Shown here: positions 15,653 to 27,760 of the stretch, one piece after another
How the letters are laid out: each line of letters opens with the position of its first letter
Numbering within the stretch: position 1 is the first letter of the stretch
Source of the DNA: Qipengyuania soli
GTDB lineage: Bacteria > Pseudomonadota > Alphaproteobacteria > Sphingomonadales > Sphingomonadaceae
Reading direction: 5' to 3'
NCBI RefSeq assembly: GCF_015529805.1
Contig: NZ_CP064654.1
Location: 620,001 to 684,000, forward strand
Length of the DNA stretch: 64,000 bases
Notes under the pieces: generated by a model
The model's input: the letters and a program-made list of their open reading frames with translations, nothing else
Databases searched by the model: none
What the model was told of the DNA's origin: nothing
Position numbers and translations under genes: made by a program

Positions 15653-16536
15653 TCGAGAACCTCGCCGCCGAGTCGCTGTCCATCGAGCATGCCCTGGCGT
15701 TCCTCGGGGACGGTTTCAGTCCCGCGGACGAGGAGAGCACTTTCGAGGCCGCACAGCTTCTCGCAGGTCTCGGCCGCAACCGGGACTTCCTCGGCGACCT
15801 GCTGGTGGACCAGCTGCGCAACCGCCATCGCGACGGCGGGATAGAGAGCGCCTATGGGCCACAGGCGATTGTCCTCTCACCCGTCCGAGGAAAATGCTTC
15901 TTGCGCGCCAATATCTGGCCGAGCGAGGACGAAGCCTGCTTCACCGCCAGCGGCGCGCGCAACTTCGTCTATGGCCTGCCGCACGACCACAATTTCGACT
16001 TCCTGACGGTCGGTTACTTCGGACCCGGGTACCGCAGTGACTATTACGAATACGAATACGTGAGCGTGACGGGTTTCCGTGGCGAGGTGGCGAACTTGCG
16101 CTTCGTCGAACGCAGTGCGCTGCACGAGGGACGGCTGATGCACTATCGCGCCCATGTCGACATCCATTCGCAATTGCCCCCGGAAGCGACCTCGATATCG
16201 CTCAACATCATGCATGTGGACGCCGCGCAGGGCTGGTTCGACCAGTACGGCTTCGATCTCGACAGCAATGCGGTGACTGGCGTGCTCAATCCGACGTCGA
16301 CCGAAACCTTCCTGCGCTGTGCAGTCGGGCTGGGAGGCCAGCGCGCCCTGGATCTCGCCGAAACCTTCGGCAGGCGACATCCGAGCGACCGGTTGCGGCT
16401 GGCCAGCTATGAAGCGCGCGCAGGACTCTGTCGCGAAACCGGCGAACGGGATGCGCTGTGGCGCGAAGCGGAGCTGTCGGGAAGTCGCCTGCTGGCGATG
16501 GAAGCGGCCGCGCGAAGGCGGGCGCTGGCGGCCTAG
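15640..16536 (+). CDS. Uncharacterised cupin-like protein, putative metal-dependent enzyme
   Basis: 298 residues from the ATG at 15640, preceded by AAGGAGAG. The segment YGLPHDHNFDFLTVGYFGPG has H115-x-H117 and D120 in a cupin-motif-1-like setting. HEGRLMHYRAHVDIHSQLPP adds H162, E163, H168, H172 and H176, which could complete a metal site. About 30 residues rich in Tyr and Glu lie between them. The C-terminal 70 residues are helical and Arg/Ala-rich. I recognise no named family; an iron oxygenase-like activity on a peptide is a guess from the motif and from the cassette. The stop overlaps that of convergent ruvX. Confidence 0.75.
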   Translation: MPRVIENLAAESLSIEHALAFLGDGFSPADEESTFEAAQLLAGLGRNRDFLGDLLVDQLRNRHRDGGIESAYGPQAIVLSPVRGKCFLRANIWPSEDEACFTASGARNFVYGLPHDHNFDFLTVGYFGPGYRSDYYEYEYVSVTGFRGEVANLRFVERSALHEGRLMHYRAHVDIHSQLPPEATSISLNIMHVDAAQGWFDQYGFDLDSNAVTGVLNPTSTETFLRCAVGLGGQRALDLAETFGRRHPSDRLRLASYEARAGLCRETGERDALWREAELSGSRLLAMEAAARRRALAA

Positions 16537-17018
16537 AAACCGCCGCCTGCCAATGCGTCGATCGCACCCTGGAGGATGACGGCGGCGGCGTGGCTGTCGA
16601 TCTTCTCGGCGCGCTTGGCGCGGCTCATGTCCTGGGCGATCATCGCCCCTTCCGCGCTGGCAGTGGACCAGCGTTCGTCCCACAGCAGCACCGGCAGGTT
16701 CAGCGCGGCAGCGACATTGCGCGCATAGGCACGGCTGGCCTGTGCACGCGGTCCTTCGCTGCCATCCATGTTGCGCGGCAGGCCGATGACGACGCCGCGC
16801 ACGCCGCGCTCCGCGACTATCGAGCGCAGGGCTTCGCTATCCTTGCCGAACTTCCCACGGATGATGGTCTTGCCGGCCGTGGCAAATCGCCAACCCGCAT
16901 CGCAGGTTGCGACGCCCACTGTCTTGGTACCGACATCGAGCGCCAGCAAGGCACCGCCGTCGGGCAGCGCGTCACCGAAGTCGAGCCGGTTGTCGGTTAC
17001 GAAGGGCTTTGCGTCCAT
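16533..17018 (-). CDS. ruvX: Putative Holliday junction resolvase RuvX (YqgF)
   Basis: 161 residues of the YqgF family with an RNase H-like fold. LLALDVGTKTVGVATCD carries the first catalytic Asp, VVIGLPRNMDGSEGPRA the conserved loop, LLWDERWSTASAE the DERxST motif, and IDSHAAAVILQGAID the last Asp. It acts in pre-16S rRNA processing or junction resolution. It is the last gene of the pyrE operon, and its start lies 22 bases inside the DUF3089 gene. Confidence 0.92.
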   Translation of the reverse strand: MDAKPFVTDNRLDFGDALPDGGALLALDVGTKTVGVATCDAGWRFATAGKTIIRGKFGKDSEALRSIVAERGVRGVVIGLPRNMDGSEGPRAQASRAYARNVAAALNLPVLLWDERWSTASAEGAMIAQDMSRAKRAEKIDSHAAAVILQGAIDALAGGGF

Positions 17019-18232
17019 GCCTTCACCCGCGCGACAACGTCTTCCTGCACGTTCTTCCAGAACAGCGGGATATCATAGACGTGATAGTTTCCACCCGGCA
17101 GCACGCCTTCTCCCAGTGTCGGGGGCTCGCCGATGTAGAGCAGGCCATTACTGCCGCACCGCGCCGGCACCGCTCCTGCAACCAGCGAACCCGAGGTCAT
17201 GCCCTCGTCAGGCACCAGAGTGCCGAGGTTGGCGCTCGCGGGTGCATTGCCGCCGGTGGACCCGGTCAGCGGATTGACGCAGAGGATCGGACCGTCGCCG
17301 CGCGGCTGGCCATCATAACCTGGCGTCGCCTTGTAGCGTTCCATGATGAGTGAAGCATCGCCATCTTCGGCAAAGGCCGACCAGGCAAGCAGGCACTGTG
17401 TCTGTGCGGGCGCCGCGCAGGCCGGGAAAGGCAGGGCCGGAAGGTCATGTTCGACCGAAACCGGCCAGCCCGGTGCGTAGACTGCGACGATGCGCTTCTC
17501 GAGCGGTGTGCCGGCGACTTCCTCGCGCAGGAGGCGCAGGGCATGTGCCGCACCCTGGCTGTGCCCGGCGAGCACGATCGGCTTGTCGGCGTCCACGCTC
17601 TCCACGAAATAGCGGAAGGCCTGGAGAACGTCGGCATAGGCAGCATCGATCGCCCTTGCCGCTTCGGGCTTGTCGGTAAGGAAGGCACCTGCCCCTGCTT
17701 GGCGGTACTTGGGTGCCCAGATCTCGTCGGCGCGATTGAACGGGCTTGCGAGGCCCTTGAGAAAGAGACGGGCCCGGCTGTTGGTCGAGGCATCGTCGAG
17801 CGTCGCGTTCCAGTCGCCTCCAGCCTTGATGTAACTCGTGGGGGGAACGAAGAAGACAGCAAAGGACGGCAGTTCACTGGCATCGGCCGGTTCACCGGGC
17901 AGGGTGGCGGTCGCAGCCATCGGGTTCCCCTGGTCGAGGCTTTGCTCTGCGGCGGGCGCGTCGGGCGAGGGAGTTCGGGTCGCGGGATCGACAGGCGCTT
18001 CGGCAATGGCGGGCTGGTATCGGGCCGGGTCTTCGGTTCCGATGCCGGGGCGCGAGTACCACATGTCCGGGTCTTCGTACGCATTGGCCGCCAGCGGCTT
18101 CTGTTCGACGAATTCACCGCGTGGGACGAAGGCGATCTGCGTCGCCTCGCGCGACCAGATCGACAGGGCGATCGCACCGGCGATGACGATGACGATGATC
18201 ACCGCAATCAGGTAAAGGAACTTGCGAGCCAT
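16997..18232 (-). CDS. DUF3089 family alpha/beta-fold protein, membrane-anchored
   Basis: 411 residues. The first 25 (MARKFLYLIAVIIVIVIAGAI) form an N-terminal membrane anchor or uncleaved signal. The DUF3089 core contains IVLAGHSQGAAHALRLL, a lipase-like GHSQG elbow with a serine nucleophile, and FFVPPTSYIKAGGDWN upstream. A periplasmic esterase is likely; the substrate is unknown. The ATG shares one base with the transporter stop (TGATG). Confidence 0.88.
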   Translation of the reverse strand: MARKFLYLIAVIIVIVIAGAIALSIWSREATQIAFVPRGEFVEQKPLAANAYEDPDMWYSRPGIGTEDPARYQPAIAEAPVDPATRTPSPDAPAAEQSLDQGNPMAATATLPGEPADASELPSFAVFFVPPTSYIKAGGDWNATLDDASTNSRARLFLKGLASPFNRADEIWAPKYRQAGAGAFLTDKPEAARAIDAAYADVLQAFRYFVESVDADKPIVLAGHSQGAAHALRLLREEVAGTPLEKRIVAVYAPGWPVSVEHDLPALPFPACAAPAQTQCLLAWSAFAEDGDASLIMERYKATPGYDGQPRGDGPILCVNPLTGSTGGNAPASANLGTLVPDEGMTSGSLVAGAVPARCGSNGLLYIGEPPTLGEGVLPGGNYHVYDIPLFWKNVQEDVVARVKAWTQSPS

Positions 18233-19368
18233 CAGGCAGGCTCCGCCTTCATGGCACCGTGCCGGGCATCGTCGCCCTTCTGCAGCCGGACCGCGCGACG
18301 CTCGAGCGCCACCTTCATCATGGCCAGCATCGGGTCAGCCAGCGCTAGGCCGAGGATCCCGAACAACGCACCGAAGATGAGCTGTGCGGAGAGAACCAAG
18401 GCTGGGGCGAGATCGACCGTCTTCTTGGCGATCATCGGCACAAGCACGTACCCGTCGAAGTTCTGGACGAGGAAATAGACGAAGATCGTATAGAGCCCCA
18501 TCTCGGTCCCGCCGGAAAAGCCGACCAGCACCATCAGCACGCCGGAGATGATCGCTCCGATGTTGGGGATGAAGGCGAGCAAACCCGTCAGCAAGCCGAG
18601 CAGCGCCGCCATCGGCACCGGTTCAAGCCCGATGATCATCCCGCCGAATGCCAGCATGATCCAGGTGAAAAACCCTTCGAAGCCCATACCGAGGAGGCGA
18701 CCGGCGAGCAGGCGGCGCATGGTGTAGGCCTGATAGCTCAGCGTATCGAAGAAGGCATCGCGTCGGCCTTCGGGGATCATCCACGCAACACCGCGCTCGT
18801 AAACCCGCGGGTCGATGGCGAGATAGATGCCGATTATCGCAATCAGGAAGGCCGTGGTCAGCCCGCCGAAGATGCCGCCGATTGCCTTGGTGACCGTGCC
18901 GACGCCGCTGACCAGGTTGCTGGCGATCTTCTGAACGTCTTCCTGCCCGATCGCGAAGCCCTTGGACTGGAGGAACGCCAGCAAGCGACCGATCTGCTCG
19001 CCGATGATGGCCGGAAATTCGGCGGCCTGCTGCGAAATCTGCGAACCCGCGAAATAGCCGAGCCATAGCAGGAAGGCGACGGTCAGGAGCAGCACGATCG
19101 CAACGCGCCAGTTGCGCCCTATCGGCAGGATGCGGCCCAGCAGGCGCGCTCCTCCATCGATCATGGCGGCGAACACAAGCGCCCCGAAGATAACCAGCAA
19201 GGACTGCGACAGATGGACCGCAAGGACGATCAGCCCGATGACGAGACCCCAGACGAGCGCCTTCGACGCTTCGTAACGAAGCTTGGGACTTTCGATCCGC
19301 GTTGGGCTGGCCCCGGCAGTGTCACCGCCCTTGTCGTTTGTCGAACCGGACGGCGATGTATCTGTCAT
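18232..19368 (-). CDS. AI-2E family transporter (putative permease)
   Basis: 378 residues of the PerM/AI-2E exporter family with seven to eight membrane segments. Typical pieces are LVWGLVIGLIVLAVHLSQSLLVI at the start, GFEGFFTWIMLAFGGMIIGL in the middle, then FIPNIGAIISGVLMVLVG, a conserved loop. Members transport varied substrates, and the autoinducer name should not be read as function. It overlaps lepB by 4 bases. Confidence 0.9.
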   Translation of the reverse strand: MTDTSPSGSTNDKGGDTAGASPTRIESPKLRYEASKALVWGLVIGLIVLAVHLSQSLLVIFGALVFAAMIDGGARLLGRILPIGRNWRVAIVLLLTVAFLLWLGYFAGSQISQQAAEFPAIIGEQIGRLLAFLQSKGFAIGQEDVQKIASNLVSGVGTVTKAIGGIFGGLTTAFLIAIIGIYLAIDPRVYERGVAWMIPEGRRDAFFDTLSYQAYTMRRLLAGRLLGMGFEGFFTWIMLAFGGMIIGLEPVPMAALLGLLTGLLAFIPNIGAIISGVLMVLVGFSGGTEMGLYTIFVYFLVQNFDGYVLVPMIAKKTVDLAPALVLSAQLIFGALFGILGLALADPMLAMMKVALERRAVRLQKGDDARHGAMKAEPA

Positions 19369-20246
19369 TGCGTGCTTTTCCTCTCTGCGAGCGGTGGCCG
19401 CAGAGTGGTCCAGGCGCGTCCGTCACGCAAGCTTGTAAACCAGCTGATCGGGTTCAGCGTCGTCGTTCCGTCGAGCGAGAAGGTGATGAACTCCGCCCGT
19501 CCGCCGATATTGGCCAGAGGGACGGGACCCAGCAGGCCGCGGTCGCTGATGGTCTCGCGACTATCGGCCGAATGGTCGCGATTGTCGCCCATTACGAAAA
19601 CCGCATCGTCGGGAACGGTGATCTCGGCGAAATTGTCGAGCTGCTGCCGCTCGTGGTCGATGATCAGGTAGGTAGCGCCATTGGGCATGGTTTCGCGCAT
19701 GACGGGGACGCGGCAGACGCGCTTGCCGGCGTCGTCGGTGGCACGGAAATTGTCGAGGTCGAAGCCGTCGCAGCGCGAATTGGCATCGAGCGGCAGGTCG
19801 ATGGCGGGCTCAACCTTCTGTGGAACCGGCGTGCCGTTGAGGATGATCTGGCCGTTCTCGACAGCGATGCGGTCGCCGGGCAGAGCAACGACGCGCTTGA
19901 TGTAATCCTCGTCACGCTCCGGGTGCACGGGGATGACGATGTCGCCGTATTCAGGGGTCGCGGCCCACAGCCGCCACTTGCTACGCGGCGCGAGGTGGAA
20001 GCTGATCGAGGACCAGTTCCAGCCATAGGGATACTTGCTCACCACCAGGCGGTCGCCGACGAGCAGGTTCGGCATCATCGATTCCGACGGGATATAGAAC
20101 GGTTTCGCGATGAAGCTGTGGAACGCGAAGACCGCGAGCAGCATGATGGCGAGACCGCGGATTTCCGCCAGCCAGTCGACCTTATCGTCGGTCTTGTCTT
20201 TCTTTTTCTTGGAAATGTCGTTCACTGCCGGGCTGCCGGTACTCAT
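19365..20246 (-). CDS. lepB: Signal peptidase I
   Basis: 293 residues from the ATG at 20246, which overlaps the acpS stop (ATGA). One membrane segment ([16 protein letters not shown]) precedes the catalytic box [21 protein letters not shown], with the Ser before [16 protein letters not shown] supplies the general-base Lys, and [14 protein letters not shown] is the conserved C-terminal box. It removes signal peptides at the outer face of the inner membrane. The pairing with acpS and pdxJ is common in Sphingomonadales. Confidence 0.95.
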   Translation of the reverse strand: MSTGSPAVNDISKKKKDKTDDKVDWLAEIRGLAIMLLAVFAFHSFIAKPFYIPSESMMPNLLVGDRLVVSKYPYGWNWSSISFHLAPRSKWRLWAATPEYGDIVIPVHPERDEDYIKRVVALPGDRIAVENGQIILNGTPVPQKVEPAIDLPLDANSRCDGFDLDNFRATDDAGKRVCRVPVMRETMPNGATYLIIDHERQQLDNFAEITVPDDAVFVMGDNRDHSADSRETISDRGLLGPVPLANIGGRAEFITFSLDGTTTLNPISWFTSLRDGRAWTTLRPPLAERKSTQ

Positions 20247-20644
20247 GCGGGAATGGCCTCGATGATCACGTAGGCCTGAGCCCATGGATGATCGTCGGTG
20301 AGGGTAAGATGAATGCGCGCCTCATGGTCGTGCGGAATCATTTCCGCAAGCCGGATTGCAGCCCCTCCGGTAAGGGCGAGCGTTGGTGCACCCGAAGGCG
20401 CGTTCACCACGCCGATGTCCTTCATGAATACACCCCGCCGAAATCCCGTGCCGACAGCCTTGGAGAAGGCTTCCTTGGCGGCGAAGCGCTTGGCGTAGGT
20501 GCCTGCGATGGTGAAGGGTCGGCGGCGGGCCTTGGAAATCTCGATTTCGGTGAAGACCCGCTGCTCGAAGCGTTCGCCAAAGCGTTGAAGGGAGTTCTGG
20601 ATCCGCTCGATATTGCAGAGGTCGGAGCCGAGGCCGATGATCAC
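20243..20644 (-). CDS. acpS: Holo-[acyl-carrier-protein] synthase
   Basis: 133 residues, normal AcpS length. [15 protein letters not shown] carries the Mg-binding Asp, and [17 protein letters not shown] carries the catalytic KEA motif. It transfers the 4'-phosphopantetheine arm of CoA to apo-ACP for fatty acid synthesis. The start overlaps the pdxJ stop by 4 bases. Confidence 0.95.
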   Translation of the reverse strand: MIIGLGSDLCNIERIQNSLQRFGERFEQRVFTEIEISKARRRPFTIAGTYAKRFAAKEAFSKAVGTGFRRGVFMKDIGVVNAPSGAPTLALTGGAAIRLAEMIPHDHEARIHLTLTDDHPWAQAYVIIEAIPA

Positions 20645-21384
20645 GGGCGCGCCTCGTCCATCAGGTCGCGCATCCGGCGCACGGCTGCTTCCAATCCGAC
20701 GAATACCGCTTCGCCGACAAGATAATGGCCGATGTTGAGCTCGGCCAGCTCGGCTATGGCGGCGATGGGTTTCACGTTTTCGTAGGTCAGGCCGTGCCCT
20801 GCGTGCGGTTCGATACCCAGCTGGCGGGCGAGAGCGGACATTCTCGCTATGCGATCCAGCTCGCGCGCTTCCCGTTCGGCATCGCCGTCGAGGCCGGCAT
20901 GCGCGTATTCGCCCGTGTGAAACTCCACCACCGGCGCGCCAAGGCGTTGCGCGGCTTCGAGCTGGCGCTCGCTTGCTTCGATGAAGAGCGAAACGCGAAT
21001 GCCCGCATCGGAAAGGCGCGTGACTATCGGTGCAAGCTGGTTGTGCAGGCCTGCCGCGTCGAGCCCGCCCTCGGTGGTACGCTCCTCGCGCTTTTCGGGA
21101 ACGATGCAGGCGGCGTGCGGCTGGTGGGCCAGCGCGATGGCGAGCATCTCTTCGGTCGCTGCCATCTCTAGGTTCAGCGGCAGATCGGTCGCTGCCTGGA
21201 TACGACGCAGGTCGGCGTCGCGGATATGACGCCGGTCTTCGCGCAAATGGGCGGTGATCCCGTCACCGCCCACAGCTGCGACGATCTCGGCCGCGCGCAC
21301 CGGATCGGGGTGATCGCCGCCACGCGCGTTCCGGATGGTCGCGACATGGTCGATGTTCACCCCGAGGCGCAGTCGCTGGCTCAA
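20641..21384 (-). CDS. pdxJ: Pyridoxine 5'-phosphate synthase
   Basis: 247 residues of the TIM-barrel PdxJ family: [20 protein letters not shown] at the N-terminus, [13 protein letters not shown] with the conserved Glu/His residues, and [15 protein letters not shown] near the end. It condenses 1-deoxyxylulose 5-phosphate with 3-amino-2-oxopropyl phosphate in the DXP-dependent vitamin B6 route. It overlaps pyrE by 4 bases. Confidence 0.95.
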   Translation of the reverse strand: MSQRLRLGVNIDHVATIRNARGGDHPDPVRAAEIVAAVGGDGITAHLREDRRHIRDADLRRIQAATDLPLNLEMAATEEMLAIALAHQPHAACIVPEKREERTTEGGLDAAGLHNQLAPIVTRLSDAGIRVSLFIEASERQLEAAQRLGAPVVEFHTGEYAHAGLDGDAEREARELDRIARMSALARQLGIEPHAGHGLTYENVKPIAAIAELAELNIGHYLVGEAVFVGLEAAVRRMRDLMDEARP

Positions 21385-21962
21385 GCCGCGCGGCTCCCGG
21401 GCTTTGTCACGGGGATCGCTGCCAGTTCAGGTGGCACTTCATCCTCGGCATAGGAGGGGAAGTTGATGTCGACGAGCGGGAAGAAGGGCACGCCCAGGTC
21501 GGCGGTGCCATTGGAGCGGTCGACGAGCGCGCACTCGGCAATAACCTCGCCGCCTTCGCGCCCGACGGCGTCGATCGCTTCGCGGCTTGAAAGGCCGGTC
21601 GTCACGACGTCCTCGACCATCAGCACCTTGGCGCCCGGTTCAAGGCGGAAGCCGCGGCGCAAATGGAAGACGCCCTCCGGCCGTTCGAGAAACACGGCGT
21701 CCTTGCCCAGGGCACGGCCCATTTCGTGTCCGATGATCAATCCGCCCATCGCCGGGCTCACCACCACGTCGATCTGGCTGCGGATTTCACGCGGGATTCG
21801 CTGGGCCAGTGCAAGTGCCAGCCGCCCGGCGCGTTCCGGGTTCATGAGCACGCGCGCGCACTGCAGGTAATGCCCGCTGTGGCGCCCGCTCGAGAGCTTG
21901 AAATGGCCTTCGAGGAGGGCCTCGCTGGCGCGGAATTCGCTGAGGATGTCTTCGTCTGTCAT
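21381..21962 (-). CDS. pyrE: Orotate phosphoribosyltransferase
   Basis: 193 residues from the ATG at 21962 ([17 protein letters not shown]); the longer frame to 22001 adds residues unlike the family. The PRPP-binding loop [17 protein letters not shown] is intact, and [16 protein letters not shown] starts the fold. It makes orotidine 5'-phosphate in de novo pyrimidine synthesis. It leads the seven-gene operon that ends at ruvX; pyrC is about 16 kb away in this window. Confidence 0.94.
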   Translation of the reverse strand: MTDEDILSEFRASEALLEGHFKLSSGRHSGHYLQCARVLMNPERAGRLALALAQRIPREIRSQIDVVVSPAMGGLIIGHEMGRALGKDAVFLERPEGVFHLRRGFRLEPGAKVLMVEDVVTTGLSSREAIDAVGREGGEVIAECALVDRSNGTADLGVPFFPLVDINFPSYAEDEVPPELAAIPVTKPGSRAA

Positions 21963-22039
21963 ACCGGTCTGGCTCAAAGCGCGTTGCGCCGCTTTAGGCA
22001 AGGGGCAAACGAATGTGCATATTTTTCTCGCCTGCCCGC

Positions 22040-22068
22040 TTGAGGCCCGCGCAAAGCCTGCCTATAGG
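22040..22068 (+). promoter_or_regulatory. Probable sigma-70 promoter of the cox operon
   Basis: TTGAGG (22040-22045) and TATAGG (22063-22068) are separated by exactly 17 bases, about 105 bases before the coxB ATG. They lie in the 211-base gap between divergent pyrE and coxB. It is the best -35/-10 pair in the gap; the rest of the gap is unremarkable leader DNA. Confidence 0.55.
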
Positions 22069-22173
22069 GCAGCCCAAATCGCGCCCCTGCGCCGGGGGAA
22101 TCCCTTGCGCGCGGCCGGTGAATGAGGGTCACTCCGACCGAGCCGATAACGAGACACGAAAGAGCGTCCAGAG

Positions 22174-25007
<2,834 letters not shown>

Positions 25008-25030
25008 GGCGCAAGGCAATCGAACAAGCA

Positions 25031-25059
25031 GCGGCCGGTCCCCAAAGGGCCGGCCGTTT
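25031..25059 (+). terminator. Hairpin after ctaD
   Basis: CGGCCGG (25032-25038) pairs with CCGGCCG (25050-25056). An inner CCC/GGG extension closes a CAAA loop after one bulged T, and TTT follows. It is a likely partial intrinsic terminator that would lower expression of the downstream hydrolase and ctaB relative to coxB-ctaD. Confidence 0.6.
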
Positions 25060-25083
25060 GCCGTTGAGGACCAGGAGAAGAGC

Positions 25084-26055
25084 ATGCCCGAAATGCGCAC
25101 CATCGATGTCGGCGAACTGAGCCTGCGCTGTGCCATCGAGGGCCCGGAGCCGGGCACGGCGCCGCTTGCCATCATGGTCCATGGCTTTCCTGAAAGCTGG
25201 TACAGCTGGCGTCACCAGCTTGGCCCGGTTGCCGCTGCCGGGTTTACCGCCTGTGCCATCGACGTGCGGGGATATGGCGGCTCGGACAAGCCTCACGCAG
25301 TCGATGCCTACGCAATGGAACACATCGTCGCAGATCTCGTGGGCCTCAAACTGGCGCTGCACCCCGATGAACCCGCTGTGCTGATCGGGCACGACTGGGG
25401 GGCGCCGATCGTATGGAACACCGCGCTCACCAATCCCGACCACTTCCGCGCGGTCGCGGGCATGTCCGTGCCGTTCGCCGGCGTGCCGCAACGCCCCTTC
25501 ACCGAGGTGTTCCGCGAAAATTTCACCAGCCAGGGCCGGTTCTTCTACCAGGAGTATTTCCAGGAGCCGGGTGTGGCCGAGGATGAGGCCGAACGCGATC
25601 CGCGCGACTGGGTGGCGCGGATGATGTATTCGATCAGCGGCGATGTCCCGCCGGGCGAATACTGGAGCAAGCAGCTGGGCGCGACCTTCCTCGAGGGGTT
25701 GCCCGATCCGCAACCCGTCCCGTGGCTGACCGAGGAAGACCTCGACTACTACGAGGGCGAGTTCAAGGCGTCGGGCTTTCGAGGCCCGCTCAACCGCTAC
25801 CGCAACCACGAGAACGATTACGAGTGGCTGCAAGGCTGGGTGGGCAAGAAGATCGAACAGCCCGCGCTGTTCATCGGTGGCACCCGCGATCCGGCCACGA
25901 CCCTCTTCGGCGCGGTTGCCGACCCGGTGGCCATGATGCTTCTGTTCGCTCCGCGCGTCGAAGGCCATGTCCTCGAAGGTGTCGGCCACTGGACGCAGCA
26001 GGAGCGGCCCGAAGAGGTCAACCGCTTGCTGATCGACTGGCTAAAGCGACTCTAG
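25084..26055 (+). CDS. Alpha/beta hydrolase, epoxide hydrolase-like
   Basis: 323 residues: [14 protein letters not shown] near the N-terminus (oxyanion HGFP), [14 protein letters not shown] with an Asp nucleophile, a long cap domain, and [15 protein letters not shown] with the catalytic His. It belongs to the soluble epoxide hydrolase branch. It is preceded by GGACCAGGAGAAG as ribosome site. It sits inside the cytochrome oxidase cluster between ctaD and ctaB, with no known role in oxidase assembly, so it is probably an insertion. Confidence 0.9.
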   Translation: MPEMRTIDVGELSLRCAIEGPEPGTAPLAIMVHGFPESWYSWRHQLGPVAAAGFTACAIDVRGYGGSDKPHAVDAYAMEHIVADLVGLKLALHPDEPAVLIGHDWGAPIVWNTALTNPDHFRAVAGMSVPFAGVPQRPFTEVFRENFTSQGRFFYQEYFQEPGVAEDEAERDPRDWVARMMYSISGDVPPGEYWSKQLGATFLEGLPDPQPVPWLTEEDLDYYEGEFKASGFRGPLNRYRNHENDYEWLQGWVGKKIEQPALFIGGTRDPATTLFGAVADPVAMMLLFAPRVEGHVLEGVGHWTQQERPEEVNRLLIDWLKRL

Positions 26056-26063
26056 CGCCCTAT

Positions 26064-26993
26064 ATGGCCCCCGATTCCATGACCCAGGCGATCCCCACCC
26101 AACTCCCCGCCGACTGGCGAGACTTCTTTGCGCTGACCAAGCCGCGCGTGATGACGCTGGTGATCTTCACCGGGTTGTGCGGCCTGCTTGCCGCGCCGGG
26201 AAGCATTCACCCTGTGCTGAGCTTCACTGCCATTCTCTGTATAGCGCTGGGCGCGGGCGGGGCGGCTGCGCTCAACCAGTGGTGGGAAGCGGATATCGAT
26301 GCCGGGATGAAGCGTACCGCGCAGCGCCCGCTGCCTGCAGGTCGGCTTCATCGCACCGACGCACGCGATTTCGGCATTCTCATCTCGGCTGCTTCGGTCG
26401 TCATCATGGGGCTGGGCGTCAACTGGCTTGCGGCTTCCATCCTGGCGATCTCGATCTTCTACTACGCTGTGGTCTACACCATCTGGCTCAAGCCGCGCAC
26501 ACCGCAGAACATCGTCATCGGAGGCGGCGCCGGGGCCTTCCCACCGATGATCGGCTGGGTTGCCGTTACCGGCGACATCACCTTGATGCCGGTCCTGCTG
26601 TTCGCGATCATCTTCATGTGGACGCCGCCGCATTTCTGGGCGCTCGCGCTGTTCGTGAAGACCGATTACGCAAATGTCGGCATTCCAATGATGCCGGTCG
26701 TAAGGGGCGAGAAATCGACCCGTCGCCAGATCCTCGTTTACACGGTCCTGCTGGCCCCCATCGCCATCGCGCCTTGGTATCTCGGCTACACGGGCGCGGT
26801 CTACGGCGTGATCGCCTCGGCACTCAGCCTTGCTTTCTTCGCCCTCGCGCTGCCTGTGGGCCTGCGCGACACGGCGGAGGGCGATACGATGAAGCCTGAA
26901 AAGCGCCTGTTCGGTTTCAGCGTCGCCTATCTCTTCGCCCTGTTCGCTGCGCTGGTGGCGGATGCCTATCTCACCCCCATGTTGATGGCCTGA
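26064..26993 (+). CDS. ctaB: Protohaem IX farnesyltransferase (haem O synthase)
   Basis: 309 residues from the ATG at 26064; the ATG at 26079 is an equally good start (304 residues) and neither has a clear ribosome site. UbiA-superfamily membrane protein: [26 protein letters not shown] holds the first Asp-rich prenyl-binding motif, [24 protein letters not shown] the family signature. It farnesylates haem B to haem O for aa3 oxidase. Its stop overlaps the next small ORF (TGATG). Confidence 0.94.
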   Translation: MAPDSMTQAIPTQLPADWRDFFALTKPRVMTLVIFTGLCGLLAAPGSIHPVLSFTAILCIALGAGGAAALNQWWEADIDAGMKRTAQRPLPAGRLHRTDARDFGILISAASVVIMGLGVNWLAASILAISIFYYAVVYTIWLKPRTPQNIVIGGGAGAFPPMIGWVAVTGDITLMPVLLFAIIFMWTPPHFWALALFVKTDYANVGIPMMPVVRGEKSTRRQILVYTVLLAPIAIAPWYLGYTGAVYGVIASALSLAFFALALPVGLRDTAEGDTMKPEKRLFGFSVAYLFALFAALVADAYLTPMLMA

Positions 26994-27115
26994 TGATGAC
27001 TCCCGAAGAAGAAGCCGAATTCCGTCGCCGCCAGAAGAGCCGCAATCTTGTGCTCGGCGGCATCCTGCTGGGCCTTGCCGTCCTGTTCTACGTGATCACC
27101 ATCGTCAGGATGTGA
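26993..27115 (+). CDS. Small single-pass membrane protein, CoxF-like
   Basis: 40 residues in a frame too short for common gene-calling cut-offs. [18 protein letters not shown] is a charged cytoplasmic start, then LVLGGILLGLAVLFYVITIV is one membrane helix, ending RM. Its ATG overlaps the ctaB stop by one base and it ends 7 bases before ctaG. Alphaproteobacterial cox operons often carry such a small protein (CoxF) at this spot, with an assembly role not well defined. Position and topology are the support; sequence similarity was not tested. Confidence 0.75.
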   Translation: MMTPEEEAEFRRRQKSRNLVLGGILLGLAVLFYVITIVRM

Positions 27116-27122
27116 GGCCATC

Positions 27123-27695
27123 ATGACTGCTGCAACGCTGCAAGCCCGCAAGAACCGCACCGCAATGCTGGCGCTGCTTGGCGCTGCTGCGATGCTTGGT
27201 CTCGGTTATGCCGCTGTCCCGCTTTACCAGCTGTTCTGCCAGGTCACCGGCTTCGGCGGCACGACCCAGCGCGCCAGTGAGAGCGACGCCGACATCGCCG
27301 CTCGCCAGGCGGCGAGCGGTGCGGCACGAACGATCTCGGTTCGCTTCGATGCCAACACCGCGGGCGACGTACCGTGGAGCTTCCACCCGGAACAGCCGAC
27401 CGATACGGTCACGATCGGCCAGCGCGACATGGCCATCTACATCGCCAAGAACAATTCCAACGAGCGCATCACCGGCACCGCGACATTCAATGTCGAGCCC
27501 GAGCAGGCCGGCAAGTATTTCAACAAGATCCAGTGCTTCTGCTTCACCGAGCAGGTGCTCGAACCGGGGCAGCAGGTTCGCATGCCGGTGCTTTATTACG
27601 TCGATCCGAAGGCGCTCGACGATCCGAACATGGACGGGGTTGAGCAGATTACCCTGTCATATACTTTCCACCGGGCTTTGGATTTAGCCGAGTAG
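27123..27695 (+). CDS. ctaG: Cytochrome c oxidase assembly protein CtaG (Cox11)
   Basis: 190 residues: a short cytoplasmic start, one membrane helix (MLALLGAAAMLGLGYAAVPLYQLFC), then a periplasmic immunoglobulin-like domain. The copper-binding CFCF pair is C138-F-C140 (KIQCFCFTEQ), with a further Cys at the membrane exit. It delivers copper to the CuB site of subunit I. It is followed by ctaE after 65 bases. Confidence 0.95.
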   Translation: MTAATLQARKNRTAMLALLGAAAMLGLGYAAVPLYQLFCQVTGFGGTTQRASESDADIAARQAASGAARTISVRFDANTAGDVPWSFHPEQPTDTVTIGQRDMAIYIAKNNSNERITGTATFNVEPEQAGKYFNKIQCFCFTEQVLEPGQQVRMPVLYYVDPKALDDPNMDGVEQITLSYTFHRALDLAE

Positions 27696-27760
27696 CCCCT
27701 AGACCCGCGCGCATTGGCGCATTAAGGGCCTCCGCAAAGCGAAAACCAGGACGCGTAAAC

